From NCBI RefSeq assembly GCF_029889845.1, contig NZ_JARANV010000001.1:1-64000 (forward strand): a stretch of 64,000 bases of DNA, written 5' to 3'. The notes below the pieces were generated by a model. That model had not been told where the DNA came from and ran no database searches. It was given only the letters and a program-made list of their open reading frames with translations. Source of the stretch: Halomonas sp. 25-S5. Its GTDB lineage: Bacteria; Pseudomonadota; Gammaproteobacteria; Pseudomonadales; Halomonadaceae. The translations under genes were made by a program, and so were the position numbers. Shown piece after piece: positions 8,662 to 19,231 of this stretch (positions within the stretch are counted from its first letter, which is position 1; the number at the start of each line of letters is the position of its first letter).

Positions 8662-8737
8662 GCCAGGCTGATATTGCGCGCCATGTCACGGCCACGTGAC
8701 GCGCCAACCTGTTGCAGTGCAAAGGATTCGACGACCC

Positions 8738-11416
8738 ATGGGTGACATCGCCAGAGAGATTCTGCCAGTCAACATCGAGGACGAGCTCAAGCAGTCATAC
8801 CTCGATTACGCGATGAGCGTGATCATCGGCCGTGCGCTGCCCGACGTGCGCGATGGTCTCAAGCCGGTGCATCGGCGTGTGCTATTCGCCATGCACGAGC
8901 TTAGTAACGACTGGAACAAGCCGTACAAGAAGTCCGCCCGTGTAGTGGGCGATGTCATCGGTAAGTACCACCCCCACGGCGACAGCGCCGTCTACGACAC
9001 CATCGTGCGCATGGCCCAGGACTTCTCGATGCGCCACGTGCTGGTCGACGGCCAGGGCAACTTCGGCTCCATCGATGGCGACAACGCCGCCGCCATGCGT
9101 TACACCGAGGTGCGCATGGCCCGGCTGGCCCATGAGCTGCTGGCCGACCTGGAGAAGGATACCGTCGACTGGGTCGATAACTACGACGGTACCGAGCGCA
9201 TTCCCGAGGTGCTGCCCACCAAGGTCCCCAACCTGCTGATCAATGGCTCCTCGGGCATCGCCGTGGGCATGGCGACCAACATCCCGCCCCACAACATGGG
9301 CGAGATCATCAACGCCTGCCTGGCGCTGATCGACGACTACACCCTTAGCGTCGACGACCTGATGGAGCATGTGCCCGGCCCGGATTTCCCCACCGCCGGC
9401 ATCATCAACGGTCGCGCCGGCATCCTCGAGGCTTACCGCACCGGCCGCGGGCGCATCTATGTGCGTGCTTGCCACACCATCGAGCATGACGACAAGACCG
9501 GCCGTGACCACATCATCGTCAACGAGCTTCCCTACCAGGTGAACAAGGCGCGGCTGATCGAGAAGATCGCCGAGCTGGTCAAGGAAAAGAAGATCGAGGG
9601 CATCGCCGAGCTGCGCGACGAGTCCGACAAGGACGGCCTGCGGGTGGTGATCGAGGTCAAGCGCGGCGAGTCCGGCGAGGTGGTGGTCAACAACCTCTTC
9701 GCCCAGACCCAGCTACAGACCGTCTTCGGCATCAACATGGTGGCCATCGACAATGGCCAGCCGAAGATCCTCAATCTCAAGGAGATCCTCGAGGCCTTCA
9801 TCCGCCACCGCCGCGAGGTGGTGACCCGTCGCACCCTCTTTGAGCTGAAGAAGGCCCGCGAGCGCGGCCACATCCTCGAGGGCTTGGCCGTCGCCATCTC
9901 CAATATCGACGAGGTGATCGAGCTGATCAAGGCGTCGCCGAACGCGTCCGAGGCCAAGGAGAAGCTGCTGGCGAAGTCCTGGCAGCCGGGGCAGGTCACC
10001 GGCATGCTCGAGCGTGCCGGGGCGACCTCCTGCAAGCCCGAGGACCTGGAGGAGGGCTTCGGCCTCAGCCAGGCCGGCAGCGAGTACCGCCTGTCGCCGG
10101 CCCAGGCCCAGGCCATCCTCGAGCTGCGCCTGCATCGCCTGACGGGGCTCGAGACCGAGAAGCTCCTCGACGAGTACCTGTCGATCCTCGAGAGGATCGC
10201 CGAGCTCACCGCCATCCTGGCCTCCGCCGAGCGGCTGCTCGAGGTGATCCGCGAGGAGCTGATCGGTGTGCGCGACCAGTTCGGCAACCCGCGCAAGACC
10301 GAGATCCAGGCCAGCCACCTCGACCTGCGCCTCGAGGACCTGATCGCCGAGGAGGACATGGTGGTCACCGTGTCGCGCACCGGCTACGCCAAGACCCAGC
10401 CGCTCTCCGACTACCAGGCCCAGCGCCGCGGTGGGCGCGGCAAGTCGGCCACGGCGATGAAGGACGAGGACGTCATCGAGCACCTGCTGGTGGCCTCGAC
10501 CCACGACACCGTGCTGCTGTTCTCCAATCGCGGCAAGGTCTACTGGCTCAAGGTCTACGAGATGCCCGTCGCCAGCCGTGGCTCGCGGGGCAAGCCGCTG
10601 GTCAACCTGCTGCCGCTGGACGAGGGCGAGGCGATCAACGCCATTCTGCCGGTGCGCGATTACGACCCGCAGAGCTACATCTTCTTTGCGACCGAGCGCG
10701 GCACCGTCAAGCGCACCAGCCTCGAGCAGTTCTCGCGGCCACGCAGCGTGGGCCTGATCGCCATCGACCTCGAGGAGGGCGACCGCCTGGTGGGCGCCGC
10801 CATCACCACGGGCAGCGACCACGTCATGCTGCTCTCCTCCAACGGCAAGGCGATCCGCTTCGAGGAGTCCAACGTCCGCGCCATGGGCCGCACCGCTCGT
10901 GGCGTGCGCGGCATGCGCCTGCTCGGCGATGCCGAGGTGATCAGCCTGATTATCCCGCAGAGCCAGCAGATCGACGCCGAGGCCGACGTTGAGGCCGAGA
11001 CCGAGGCCGAGGAGGGCGCGAGCGTCGAGGCCGGCAACGGCGGCCAGATCTACATCCTCACCGCCAGTGAGAACGGCTACGGCAAGCGCACCCGCCTCGA
11101 GGAGTTCCCGCTTCGCGGGCGCGGCGGCCAGGGCGTGATCGCCATGCAGACCAGCGAGCGCAACGGCGCCCTGGTGGCGGCCATGCAGGTCTACGCCACC
11201 GACGAGATGATGCTGATCACCGATCGCGGCACCCTGGTGCGCACCCGGGTCGACGAGGTCTCGATCACCTCGCGCAACACCCAGGGCGTGATGCTGATCC
11301 GCCTGGGCAACGACGAGAAGCTGGTCAAGACCGTGCGGATCGATGAGCTAGAGGAATCGGGGACAGACCCCCATTTCGAAGGTGAAGGTGAAGAAGGAGA
11401 GCGAGATGGGGAGTAA
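8738..11416 (+). CDS. gyrA: DNA gyrase subunit A
   Basis: The start is the ATG at 8738 ([19 protein letters not shown]), with AAAGGA 11 nt upstream; a GTG 42 nt earlier only adds non-conserved residues. The product is 892 residues. The quinolone-resistance region reads [15 protein letters not shown], keeping the Ser and Asp equivalent to E. coli Ser83/Asp87, and the catalytic tyrosine is in [11 protein letters not shown]. The GyrA box is QRRGGRGKS. GyrA cuts and rejoins DNA in the A2B2 gyrase. A Glu/Ala-rich acidic insertion (~residues 742-767) interrupts the C-terminal beta-pinwheel. The last ~20 residues, beginning GTDPHFEG, are encoded by one arm of a REP-like inverted repeat and the linker after it, so the C-terminus appears remodelled. 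It overlaps serC by 11 nt. Confidence 0.97.
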   Translation: MGDIAREILPVNIEDELKQSYLDYAMSVIIGRALPDVRDGLKPVHRRVLFAMHELSNDWNKPYKKSARVVGDVIGKYHPHGDSAVYDTIVRMAQDFSMRHVLVDGQGNFGSIDGDNAAAMRYTEVRMARLAHELLADLEKDTVDWVDNYDGTERIPEVLPTKVPNLLINGSSGIAVGMATNIPPHNMGEIINACLALIDDYTLSVDDLMEHVPGPDFPTAGIINGRAGILEAYRTGRGRIYVRACHTIEHDDKTGRDHIIVNELPYQVNKARLIEKIAELVKEKKIEGIAELRDESDKDGLRVVIEVKRGESGEVVVNNLFAQTQLQTVFGINMVAIDNGQPKILNLKEILEAFIRHRREVVTRRTLFELKKARERGHILEGLAVAISNIDEVIELIKASPNASEAKEKLLAKSWQPGQVTGMLERAGATSCKPEDLEEGFGLSQAGSEYRLSPAQAQAILELRLHRLTGLETEKLLDEYLSILERIAELTAILASAERLLEVIREELIGVRDQFGNPRKTEIQASHLDLRLEDLIAEEDMVVTVSRTGYAKTQPLSDYQAQRRGGRGKSATAMKDEDVIEHLLVASTHDTVLLFSNRGKVYWLKVYEMPVASRGSRGKPLVNLLPLDEGEAINAILPVRDYDPQSYIFFATERGTVKRTSLEQFSRPRSVGLIAIDLEEGDRLVGAAITTGSDHVMLLSSNGKAIRFEESNVRAMGRTARGVRGMRLLGDAEVISLIIPQSQQIDAEADVEAETEAEEGASVEAGNGGQIYILTASENGYGKRTRLEEFPLRGRGGQGVIAMQTSERNGALVAAMQVYATDEMMLITDRGTLVRTRVDEVSITSRNTQGVMLIRLGNDEKLVKTVRIDELEESGTDPHFEGEGEEGERDGE

Positions 11417-11437
11417 TGGAAATGGGGGTCTGTCCCC
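11359..11437. repeat. REP-like perfect inverted repeat spanning the gyrA/serC junction
   Basis: The arm GGGGACAGACCCCCATTT (11359-11376) is repeated as its exact reverse complement at 11420-11437, separated by 43 nt. Each arm can itself fold as a small GGGG/CCCC hairpin, which is typical of paired REP elements. The left arm is coding for the GyrA C-terminus and the right arm for SerC residues ~5-11. The spacer holds the gyrA stop codon plus the serC ribosome-binding site and start. Confidence 0.8.
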
Positions 11438-12557
11438 CATTCGCCGTCACTACAACTTCTGTGCCGGCCCTGCCGCGCTGCCCGCTGCCGTGCTGGAGCG
11501 AGCCCGGGACGAACTGCTGGACTACCAGGGCCGCGGCCTCTCGGTAATGGAGATGAGCCATCGCGGCGAGGACTTCGTGGCCATCGCCGAGCAGGCCGAG
11601 GCCGATCTGCGCGAGCTGCTGGCCATTCCTGACAACTACCGCGTGCTCTTCACCCAGGGCGGGGCCAGCCTGCAGTTCGCCGCGCTGCCCTACAACCTGC
11701 TGGGGGCCGGCGGACGGGCCAACTTCCTGCACACCGGCATCTGGGGCAAGAAGGCGATCAGCGAGGCGCGCCACCTGTTCGGCGATGTCCATGTGGCCGC
11801 CAGCAGCGAGGAGAACGGCCATAGTGCCGTGCCGCGCCAGGAGGACACCGTCCTCTCCGCGGACGCCGCCTACCTGCACTACACCGCCAACGAGACCATC
11901 GGCGGGCTCGAATTCGACTATATTCCCGGCAGTGAAGGGGGAGGGCCGCGCCGGCCGGATGGCAGCGAGGTACCGCTGGTCTGCGACATGTCCTCGAGCC
12001 TGCTCTCCGGCCCGCTCGATGTCTCGAGGTTCGGGGTGATCTATGCCGGTGCCCAGAAGAACATCGGGCCGGCTGGCCTGGTGGTGGTGATCGTGCGCGA
12101 CGACCTGCTGGACCAGGCCCGTAGTGACATGCCGACGCTGTTCGGCTACAAGGCGCTCGCCGAGGCGGGCTCGATGGTCAACACCCCGGCGACCTACAGC
12201 TGGTACCTGGCGGGACTGGTCTTCGACTGGCTGAAAAGCGATATCGGCGGCCTGGCGGCCATGGACGCCATCAATACGCGCAAGGCGGCCAGGCTCTATG
12301 CGGCCATCGACGGCAGCGGGCTCTATGCCAACCCGATCACGCTGCGCAACCGCTCGCGGATGAACGTGCCCTTCGTGCTGGCCGACCCGCGCCTGGACCG
12401 CCCCTTCCTGGACGAGGCCGAGGCAGCGGGGCTGCTCAACCTCAAGGGGCATCGCAGCGTGGGGGGCATGCGGGCCAGCCTCTACAACGCCGTGCCCGAG
12501 GCCGCCGTCGAGGCATTGATCGACTTCATGGCCGATTTCGAGAAACGCAGGGGATAA
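11406..12557 (+). CDS. serC: phosphoserine aminotransferase
   Basis: The start is the ATG at 11406, six nt after AAGGAG (11394-11399), giving a 383-residue protein that overlaps the gyrA end by 11 nt. The conserved region starts at [14 protein letters not shown] (~residue 13); the preceding residues, including GNGGLSPIR, are encoded by the REP-like arm and are an added N-terminal tail compared with E. coli SerC (362 aa). The PLP-lysine motif is [20 protein letters not shown] and the phosphate/cofactor-binding segment is [17 protein letters not shown]. The enzyme converts 3-phosphohydroxypyruvate and glutamate to phosphoserine in serine synthesis, and also acts in pyridoxal phosphate synthesis. 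It leads the serC-pheA-tyrA/aroA-cmk operon. Confidence 0.95.
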   Translation: MGSNGNGGLSPIRRHYNFCAGPAALPAAVLERARDELLDYQGRGLSVMEMSHRGEDFVAIAEQAEADLRELLAIPDNYRVLFTQGGASLQFAALPYNLLGAGGRANFLHTGIWGKKAISEARHLFGDVHVAASSEENGHSAVPRQEDTVLSADAAYLHYTANETIGGLEFDYIPGSEGGGPRRPDGSEVPLVCDMSSSLLSGPLDVSRFGVIYAGAQKNIGPAGLVVVIVRDDLLDQARSDMPTLFGYKALAEAGSMVNTPATYSWYLAGLVFDWLKSDIGGLAAMDAINTRKAARLYAAIDGSGLYANPITLRNRSRMNVPFVLADPRLDRPFLDEAEAAGLLNLKGHRSVGGMRASLYNAVPEAAVEALIDFMADFEKRRG

Positions 12558-12560
12558 CCC

Positions 12561-13652
12561 ATGACTGAGCCTACCCTCAGCCTCGAGGCGCTCCGCCAGC
12601 GCATCGACGCCCTGGACAACGACATCCTGCGCCTGATCAGCGAGCGGGCGGCCTGTGCCCAGCAGGTGGCCGAGATCAAGGCCGAGCATGAGCCCGGCGC
12701 GGTCTTCTACCGGCCCGAACGCGAGGCCCAGGTGCTGCGCCGGATCATGGAGCTCAACACGGGCCCCCTGGACAGCGAAGAGATGGCGCGGCTGTTCCGC
12801 GAGATCATGTCGGCCTGCCTGGCCCTGGAGCAGCCGGTCAAGGTCGCCTACCTGGGGCCGGAGGGCACTTTCACCCAACAGGCCGCCATCAAGCACTTCG
12901 GCGAGAGCGCGATCAGCCTGCCGATGGCCGCCATCGACGAGGTGTTCCGCGAGGTGGAGGCCGGTGCCGTCAACTATGGCGTGGTGCCGGTGGAGAACTC
13001 CACCGAGGGGGTGATCAACCACACCCTCGACTCCTTCATGGACTCCGGGCTTCGCATCTGCGGCGAGGTGGTGCTGCGCATCCACCATCACCTGCTGGTG
13101 GCCGAGACGACCCGTCGCGACAAGGTCTCGCGGATCTATTCCCACCCCCAGTCCTTCGCCCAGTGCCGCAAGTGGCTCGACGCCCACTTTCCCCAGGCCG
13201 AGCGAGTGCCGGTCTCCTCCAATGCCGAGGCGGCGCGCCTGGTCAAGACCGAGTGGCACAGTGCGGCCATCGCCGGTGACATGGCCGCCAAGCTTTATGG
13301 GCTCGCCAAGCTGGCCGAGAAGATCGAGGACCGGCCGGACAACTCCACGCGCTTTCTGATCATCGGCAACCAGGACGTGCCCATCTCCGGCGAGGACAAG
13401 ACCTCACTGGTGGTGGCGATGCGTAACCAGCCGGGGGCCCTGCACGACCTGCTAGAGCCCTTCCATCGCCACCAGATCGACATGACGCGCCTCGAGACCC
13501 GCCCGTCGCGCACCGGCGTATGGAACTACGTGTTCTTCATCGACTTCAAGGGGCATCGCGAGGAGCCGCGTGTCGCGGCCATGCTGGAGGAGGTCCAGCT
13601 GCGCGCCGCCGAGGTGAAGGTGCTGGGCTCCTATCCCGTCGGCGTGCTCTGA
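12561..13652 (+). CDS. pheA: bifunctional chorismate mutase / prephenate dehydratase (P-protein)
   Basis: The product is 363 residues in the usual order. An AroQ-type chorismate mutase domain (residues ~5-90, RQRIDALDNDILRLISERAACAQ) is followed by a prephenate dehydratase domain (VAYLGPEGTFTQQAA, then GVVPVENSTEGVI with the catalytic Thr region, then HHHLLVAE). A C-terminal ACT domain follows (LVVAMRNQPGALHDLLEPF, with RLETRPSRTGVWNYVFFID as the phenylalanine-binding ESRP-like loop, here ETRP). It makes phenylpyruvate from chorismate and is normally inhibited by phenylalanine. It starts 3 nt after serC stops. In Pseudomonas a hisC-type aminotransferase sits between pheA and tyrA; it is absent here. 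Confidence 0.96.
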   Translation: MTEPTLSLEALRQRIDALDNDILRLISERAACAQQVAEIKAEHEPGAVFYRPEREAQVLRRIMELNTGPLDSEEMARLFREIMSACLALEQPVKVAYLGPEGTFTQQAAIKHFGESAISLPMAAIDEVFREVEAGAVNYGVVPVENSTEGVINHTLDSFMDSGLRICGEVVLRIHHHLLVAETTRRDKVSRIYSHPQSFAQCRKWLDAHFPQAERVPVSSNAEAARLVKTEWHSAAIAGDMAAKLYGLAKLAEKIEDRPDNSTRFLIIGNQDVPISGEDKTSLVVAMRNQPGALHDLLEPFHRHQIDMTRLETRPSRTGVWNYVFFIDFKGHREEPRVAAMLEEVQLRAAEVKVLGSYPVGVL

Positions 13653-13655
13653 GGG

Positions 13656-15968
13656 ATGGCGGGCATCGTGAAGCCGCCGCCCGATGAGCGGCGCATCCTG
13701 ATCGTCGGCCTGGGGCTGATCGGCGGCTCTCTTGCCGCCGCGCTGCGCGCCGCCGGCTTCGGGGCGGCCAAAGAGAGCGCCGCCGGCTTTCGGGACACCA
13801 TCCTCGCCTGCGACCCCGATGCGTCCGAGATCGCCCGCGGCGTGGAGATGGGCCTGATCGACCGCGGCGACACCGAACTCGAGGCGGTGGTCGAGGGCGC
13901 GTCGCTGGTGGTGCTGGCGGTGCCCGTACTGGCCATGGAGTCGGTGATGGCCCAGCTGGCCGGGTTGATCGATCGCGCCGCACCGGATGTCGTCGTCACC
14001 GATGTGGGCAGCACCAAGGCGGCGATCCGCGAGGCGGCCGTGGCCGCCTTCGGTCGCATGCCGGCCAACCTGGTGCTCGGCCACCCCATCGCCGGCTCGG
14101 AGAAGAGCGGGGTCGCCGCCGCCGATGCCGAGCTCTATGCGCGCCATAAGGTGATCCTCACCCCCGAATCCGCTACCGATCCGGCCGCGACGGCCAGGGT
14201 GCGCGTGCTCTGGGAAGCCACCGGGGCCGAGGTGCTGGAGATGAACGTGGCCCGCCACGACCAAGTGCTGGCGCGGACCAGTCACCTGCCGCACCTGCTG
14301 GCCTTCTCGCTGGTGGACACCCTGGCCCGCCAGGACGAGCGCCTGGAGATCTTTCGCTATGCCGCCGGCGGGTTTCGCGACTTCACTCGCATCGCCGGGA
14401 GCGACCCGGTGATGTGGCGCGACATCTTCATCGCCAACCGCGATGCCGTGCTCGCCTCGCTGGACGACTTCGAGGTCGGCGTGGCTCGGCTGCGGTGCGC
14501 GGTGGAGCGCGGTGACGGTGATGCCATGCTGGCCACCTTCGACCGGGCCAGTCACGCCCGACACTATTTCGAATCCCTGCTCAACCAAACCAGTTATCAG
14601 GCGGAGTACCAGATGCAACAACACGGTAAGCTGCGCTACCGGGTCAGCCCCGGCGGTGGCGTCACCGGGCGGATCCGCGTGCCCGGCGACAAGTCGATCT
14701 CCCACCGTTCCATCATGCTCGGGGCGCTGGCCGAGGGCGTCACCGAGGTGAAGGGCTTCCTCGAGGGCGAGGACAGCCTGGCCACCCTGCAGGCCTTCCG
14801 CGAGATGGGCGTGGCCATCGAGGGGCCTCACCAGGGGCGGGTCACCGTCCATGGCGTCGGCATGCACGGTCTCAAACCGCCCTCCGGGCCGCTCTATGTG
14901 GGCAATGCCGGCACCGCCATGCGCCTGTTCGCCGGGCTGCTGGCCGGCCAGGCCTTCGATACCGAGCTGACCGGCGATGTCTCGCTGACCAAGCGGCCCA
15001 TGGGGCGGGTGGCCGATCCCTTGCGAGCGATGGGCGCCGAGATCGATACCGCCGAGGGCGGGCGTCCGCCGCTGCAACTCCACGGTGGCAAGGCGCTCAA
15101 GGGCATTACCTACGACATGCCCATGGCCAGCGCGCAGGTGAAGTCCTGCCTGCTGCTCGCCGGCCTCTACGCCGAGGGCGAGACCCGCGTGCGCGAGCCG
15201 GCGCCGACCCGTGACCACACCGAGCGCATGCTCCAGGGCTTCGGCTACGAGGTGCACCGCGAGGGCGACACCTGCTGGCTCCGGGGCGGCGGCAGGCTAA
15301 CCGCGGCCCCCATCGACGTGCCCAGCGACATCTCGTCGGCGACCTTCTTTCTGGTGGCGGCGGCGATCACGCCTGGCGCCGACCTGGTACTTGAGCACGT
15401 CGGCATCAACCCGACCCGCATCGGCGTGATCAACATCCTCCAGCTGATGGGCGCCGACCTGCGCCTGGAGAACGAGCACGAGGTGGGCGGCGAGCCGGTG
15501 GCCGACCTGCATATCCGTTATGCCCCGCTGAAGGGCATCGAGATTCCCGTGGCGCAGGTGCCGCTGGCCATCGACGAGTTCCCGGCGCTGTTCATCGCCG
15601 CGGCCAATGCCGAGGGCACGACCCGGCTTCGGGGTGCCGAGGAGCTGCGCGTCAAGGAGTCCGATCGGCTGCAGGCCATGGCGAACGGCCTGGCCGTCCT
15701 CGGCGTCGAGCATGTGCTGCTCGAGGATGGCATCGATATCGTCGGCCGTCATGAAGGAGAGGGCGGCGAGGGGGCCAGCTACGGCGGCGGCCGCATCGAC
15801 AGCCTGGGGGATCATCGCATCGCCATGGCCTTCACCATCGCCGCGCTGCGAGCAAGCGAGGAGATCGTCATCGACGACTGTGCCAACGTGGCCACCTCCT
15901 TCCCCGGCTTCATCGACCTGGCGCGCCGGGTCGGGCTGACCCTCGAGGAACAGCAGGAGGCGTCATGA
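13656..15968 (+). CDS. fused prephenate dehydrogenase / EPSP synthase (TyrA-AroA)
   Basis: This single 770-residue frame carries two enzymes. Residues ~10-300 are an NAD-dependent prephenate/arogenate dehydrogenase with Rossmann motif [29 protein letters not shown] and [16 protein letters not shown]. From ~325 to the end is 3-phosphoshikimate 1-carboxyvinyltransferase, with [49 protein letters not shown] and [10 protein letters not shown]. The linker is the short [16 protein letters not shown]. Fused TyrA-AroA proteins are known in Pseudomonas and relatives. The fusion couples tyrosine-branch dehydrogenation with chorismate-pathway EPSP synthesis. It starts 3 nt after pheA; its stop overlaps the cmk start (ATGA). 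Confidence 0.95.
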   Translation: MAGIVKPPPDERRILIVGLGLIGGSLAAALRAAGFGAAKESAAGFRDTILACDPDASEIARGVEMGLIDRGDTELEAVVEGASLVVLAVPVLAMESVMAQLAGLIDRAAPDVVVTDVGSTKAAIREAAVAAFGRMPANLVLGHPIAGSEKSGVAAADAELYARHKVILTPESATDPAATARVRVLWEATGAEVLEMNVARHDQVLARTSHLPHLLAFSLVDTLARQDERLEIFRYAAGGFRDFTRIAGSDPVMWRDIFIANRDAVLASLDDFEVGVARLRCAVERGDGDAMLATFDRASHARHYFESLLNQTSYQAEYQMQQHGKLRYRVSPGGGVTGRIRVPGDKSISHRSIMLGALAEGVTEVKGFLEGEDSLATLQAFREMGVAIEGPHQGRVTVHGVGMHGLKPPSGPLYVGNAGTAMRLFAGLLAGQAFDTELTGDVSLTKRPMGRVADPLRAMGAEIDTAEGGRPPLQLHGGKALKGITYDMPMASAQVKSCLLLAGLYAEGETRVREPAPTRDHTERMLQGFGYEVHREGDTCWLRGGGRLTAAPIDVPSDISSATFFLVAAAITPGADLVLEHVGINPTRIGVINILQLMGADLRLENEHEVGGEPVADLHIRYAPLKGIEIPVAQVPLAIDEFPALFIAAANAEGTTRLRGAEELRVKESDRLQAMANGLAVLGVEHVLLEDGIDIVGRHEGEGGEGASYGGGRIDSLGDHRIAMAFTIAALRASEEIVIDDCANVATSFPGFIDLARRVGLTLEEQQEAS

Positions 15969-16654
15969 GTGATCCGGCACCGGTACTGACCATTGATGGC
16001 CCGGGCGGGGCAGGCAAGGGCACCATCAGCCGCCTGGTTGCTGAACGCCTGGGCTGGCGCCTGCTGGACAGCGGGGCGCTGTATCGCCTGACCGCGCTGG
16101 CTGCGGTGAAGCACGAGGTGCCCCTGGATGACGAGGCCAGCTTGGCCGAAGTGGCGCGCGACCTCGACGTGGTGTTCCTCGCCGACAATGATGCCACTAC
16201 CGTGCTGCTGGAGGGGCAGGACGCCACGACCACGATCCGCACCGAGCAGGTGGGCGATGCCGCCTCGCGGGTCGCCGCGCTGCCCGCGGTGCGCGAGGCG
16301 CTGCTGCAGCGTCAGCGCGACTTCCGGCAGGCCCCGGGCCTGGTGGCCGACGGCCGCGACATGGGGTCCGTGGTGTTCACCGATGCGCCGCTGAAGATCT
16401 TCCTCACCGCCTCGGCCTCCGAACGGGCGAGACGGCGCCACCTCCAGTTGCGGGAGGCCGGGGTGGATGCTAGTCTATCGAGTCTTCTAAAGGAGATTCA
16501 GGCGCGCGATGCCCGCGACATGCAGCGCAGCGTGGCCCCGCTCAAGCCGGCCATCGATGCCATCACGCTTGACACCACGCGCCTGACGATACCGGAAGTG
16601 GTGGATCGGCTGACGGAGCTGCTGACCGAACGCGGTCTGGCACCCGCCACCTGA
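15965..16654 (+). CDS. cmk: cytidylate kinase
   Basis: The product is 229 residues, with P-loop [23 protein letters not shown] (quoted in part: GPGGAGKGT), DSGALYRL, and [12 protein letters not shown] for substrate binding. The lid-region [11 protein letters not shown] is followed by [16 protein letters not shown]. It phosphorylates CMP/dCMP with ATP. The ATG overlaps the aroA-domain stop by 4 nt, so translation is probably coupled. The cmk-rpsA order is conserved in many gammaproteobacteria. Confidence 0.96.
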   Translation: MSDPAPVLTIDGPGGAGKGTISRLVAERLGWRLLDSGALYRLTALAAVKHEVPLDDEASLAEVARDLDVVFLADNDATTVLLEGQDATTTIRTEQVGDAASRVAALPAVREALLQRQRDFRQAPGLVADGRDMGSVVFTDAPLKIFLTASASERARRRHLQLREAGVDASLSSLLKEIQARDARDMQRSVAPLKPAIDAITLDTTRLTIPEVVDRLTELLTERGLAPAT

Positions 16655-16848
16655 ACTCCCTTGCGGCGCCTCCGGCAGGATGTGATGACGTGGTCCGGCA
16701 CTTCTTGGTTTGATAAAGCAGCGCCGTGAGCTGGGCCAGGTCGAACCAGCGCTAACATCCCCGGGGGTTTGGTAAATAAGGCCCGCACTCGCTGGTGGTG
16801 CGGAGAAGGCGGCAACGCCGTACTCAACGTTGATCACGTAGGAACATC

Positions 16849-18525
16849 ATGAGCGAAAGCTTTGCTGAACTGTTTGAACAGTCTCTCCAGGACATCAACA
16901 TGGAGCCGGGCGCCATCGTCGCGGCTACCATCGTCGACATCGACGGCGACTGGGTCACCGTCAATGCCGGACTGAAGTCAGAAGGTCAGATCCCCGCGGC
17001 TCAGTTCCGCGACGAGAATGGCGAGCTGAACATCGCCATCGGTGATGAGGTGCACGTCGCCCTGGAAGCCGTCGAGGACGGGTTCGGCGAGACACGCCTG
17101 TCCCGCGAGAAGGCCAAGCGCGCCGAAGCGTGGAAAGTGCTGGAAGCCGCCTTCGAGAAGGAAGAGATCGTCAAGGGCGTGATCAACGGCAAAGTCAAGG
17201 GTGGCTTCACCGTCGACGTCGACTCCATCCGTGCCTTCCTGCCGGGTTCCCTGGTGGATGTCCGCCCCGTGCGCGACACCACCCACCTCGAGAACAAGGA
17301 ACTCGACTTCAAGGTCATCAAGCTCGACGCCAAGCGCAACAACGTGGTTGTGTCCCGTCGCGCCGTGCTCGAGGCCGAGAACAGCGCCGAGCGTGAAGCC
17401 CTCCTGGCGACCCTGCAGGAAGGCCAGCAGATCATCGGTATCGTCAAGAACCTCACCGACTACGGTGCCTTCGTCGACCTGGGTGGCGTCGATGGCCTGC
17501 TGCACATCACCGACATGGCCTGGAAGCGCATCAAGCATCCCAGCGAGATCGTGGCCGTGGGTGACGAGATCACTGTCAAGGTGCTCAAGTTCGACCGCGA
17601 GCGCAACCGGGTCTCCTTGGGCCTGAAGCAGCTGGGCGAGGATCCGTGGGTCAACATCAAGGATCGTTACCCGGAAGGTACCAAGGTCCACGCTACCGTG
17701 ACCAACCTCACCGACTACGGCTGCTTTGCCGAGCTGGAAGAGGGCGTCGAGGGCCTGGTCCACGTCTCCGAAATGGACTGGACCAACAAGAACATCCATC
17801 CGTCCAAGGTCGTGCAGGTCGGCGACGATGTGGACGTCATGGTGCTGGACATCGATGAGGAGCGTCGTCGTATCTCCCTGGGTATCAAGCAGTGCACCAC
17901 CAATCCCTGGGAAGACTTCAACGCGCGCTACAACAAGGGTGACCGCGTCACCGGCACCATCAAGTCGATCACCGACTTCGGCATCTTCATCGGCCTGGAA
18001 GGCGGTATCGACGGACTGGTGCACCTGTCCGACATCTCCTGGACCGACACCGGCGAGGAAGCCGTTCGCCAGTTCAAGAAGGGCGACGAGGCGGAAGCTG
18101 TCATCCTCTCCATCGATCCGGAGCGTGAGCGCATCTCACTGGGCATCAAGCAGCTCGATACCGATCCGGTGTCCGAGTTCCTGGCCGTCAACGACAAGGG
18201 CACCATCGTCACCGGTCGCGTGGTCGAGGTCGATGCCAAGGAAGCCCAGGTCGAGCTGGCCACCGATGTCGTCGCCGTGCTGAAGGCCTCCGAGATCAGC
18301 GCCGACCGCGTCGAGGATGCCCGCAACGTGCTGAACGAGGGCGACAGCGTCGAGGCCCGCATCATCGGTGTCGATCGCAAGAATCGCCAGATCGCCCTGT
18401 CCATCAAGGCCAAGGACCAGGACGACACTCGCCAGAACCTCAAGAAGCTGCGTGAGGATTCTCCCGAGAGTAGTGGTGCAACTACCATCGGGGATCTCAT
18501 CAAGCAGCAGATGGGTCAGGACTGA
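16849..18525 (+). CDS. rpsA: 30S ribosomal protein S1
   Basis: The product is 558 residues with six S1 (OB-fold) repeats. The first two are the ribosome-binding, divergent pair, starting after [19 protein letters not shown]; the later four are regular (e.g. [29 protein letters not shown] and [28 protein letters not shown], quoted as landmarks in part). It loads structured mRNAs on the 30S subunit. A 194-nt leader separates it from cmk. Codon use is visibly more biased than in its neighbours, as expected for a highly expressed gene. AGGAAC precedes the ATG. Confidence 0.98.
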   Translation: MSESFAELFEQSLQDINMEPGAIVAATIVDIDGDWVTVNAGLKSEGQIPAAQFRDENGELNIAIGDEVHVALEAVEDGFGETRLSREKAKRAEAWKVLEAAFEKEEIVKGVINGKVKGGFTVDVDSIRAFLPGSLVDVRPVRDTTHLENKELDFKVIKLDAKRNNVVVSRRAVLEAENSAEREALLATLQEGQQIIGIVKNLTDYGAFVDLGGVDGLLHITDMAWKRIKHPSEIVAVGDEITVKVLKFDRERNRVSLGLKQLGEDPWVNIKDRYPEGTKVHATVTNLTDYGCFAELEEGVEGLVHVSEMDWTNKNIHPSKVVQVGDDVDVMVLDIDEERRRISLGIKQCTTNPWEDFNARYNKGDRVTGTIKSITDFGIFIGLEGGIDGLVHLSDISWTDTGEEAVRQFKKGDEAEAVILSIDPERERISLGIKQLDTDPVSEFLAVNDKGTIVTGRVVEVDAKEAQVELATDVVAVLKASEISADRVEDARNVLNEGDSVEARIIGVDRKNRQIALSIKAKDQDDTRQNLKKLREDSPESSGATTIGDLIKQQMGQD

Positions 18526-18569
18526 TAGCGGCAGGGGCTCCGGTCCCTTATCGCTTGGCTTGGCAAGAC

Positions 18570-18600
18570 AAGGCGCCGCCCCTCGGGCGGCGCCTTTGTC
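18570..18600 (+). terminator. Rho-independent terminator of rpsA
   Basis: A perfect 12-bp stem (AAGGCGCCGCCC / GGGCGGCGCCTT, 18570-18581 and 18585-18596) with a CTC loop is followed by TGTC, 45 nt after the rpsA stop. Confidence 0.85.
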
Positions 18601-18754
18601 ATGGGCCGATGTTTTTCATGGCTCGAGACAACTCTCGGCGAATGAATTGATATTGTTGAGTGCCCCACTGGTTTTTCGGGACGAGTTATTTGCAACGTGT
18701 GCCGCTAAACCTCACGGGTGTTGTTTGCCGAACTTCGGATCCATGTTCATACTG

Positions 18755-18783
18755 TTGCCAAGGAAGTTTTAAAAGGCAATAAT
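18755..18783 (+). promoter_or_regulatory. sigma70-type promoter of mvaT
   Basis: TTGCCA (18755-18760), a 17-nt spacer and AATAAT (18778-18783) precede the gene by about 40 nt. The surrounding 18597-18822 region is distinctly more AT-rich than the window, as is common upstream of genes for xenogeneic-silencer proteins that repress themselves. Confidence 0.6.
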
Positions 18784-18822
18784 GCCGCTGCATCCTGTCA
18801 TCCCCGAGAAGGAACTATTTAT

Positions 18823-19209
18823 ATGTCATCACTGCTCAGCAACTACATGCAGATGGAGCAGCAGCTCAAGCAGCTCCAGTCAGATATGGACAAGCTGCAG
18901 AACGACGACCGCCTCAAGGCCGAACTCGAGTTCAAGGAAAAGCTCGAAGCGCTGATGCGCGAGTTCGACAAGAGTGCCGCCGACGTCATCGCCCTGCTCG
19001 ATCCGACGCCGGCCGCGGTGTCTCGAAGCAGTGCCGCCGCCCCGGCGACCGGCGGTGTCCGCCGCAAGCGCAAGTTGAAGATTTACAAGAACCCCAATAC
19101 CGGGGAAGTCGTGGAAACCCGCGGCGGCAACCAGAAGACCCTCAAGGCCTGGAAGGATGAGCACGGCTCCGATACCGTCGAGTCCTGGCTGGTGCGTGTC
19201 GAGGAGTGA
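18823..19209 (+). CDS. mvaT: MvaT/MvaU-family H-NS-like nucleoid protein
   Basis: The start at 18823 follows GAGAAGGAA; upstream in-frame ATGs lack similarity. The 128-residue product has an N-terminal coiled-coil oligomerisation region (MSSLLSNYMQMEQQLKQLQ through DVIALLDP), a linker, and a C-terminal AT-DNA-binding domain with KLKIYKNPNTGEVVETRGGN and KTLKAWKDEHG. This pattern closely follows Pseudomonas MvaT (YKNPHNGEVIETKGGNHKTLKEWK, from memory, shown for comparison in part). Such proteins coat AT-rich DNA and silence horizontally acquired genes. It follows rpsA where ihfB is often found. Confidence 0.9.
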   Translation: MSSLLSNYMQMEQQLKQLQSDMDKLQNDDRLKAELEFKEKLEALMREFDKSAADVIALLDPTPAAVSRSSAAAPATGGVRRKRKLKIYKNPNTGEVVETRGGNQKTLKAWKDEHGSDTVESWLVRVEE

Positions 19210-19231
19210 GTCTCGACACCAATGGAATCGA

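Noticed and set aside
11359..11437. Rho-independent terminator of gyrA
   Set aside because: The hairpin spans the serC start and is not followed by a T-run; serC reads on without a break.
11325..13259. Long minus-strand frame opposite serC/pheA
   Set aside because: Shadow of conserved biosynthetic genes; no family features.
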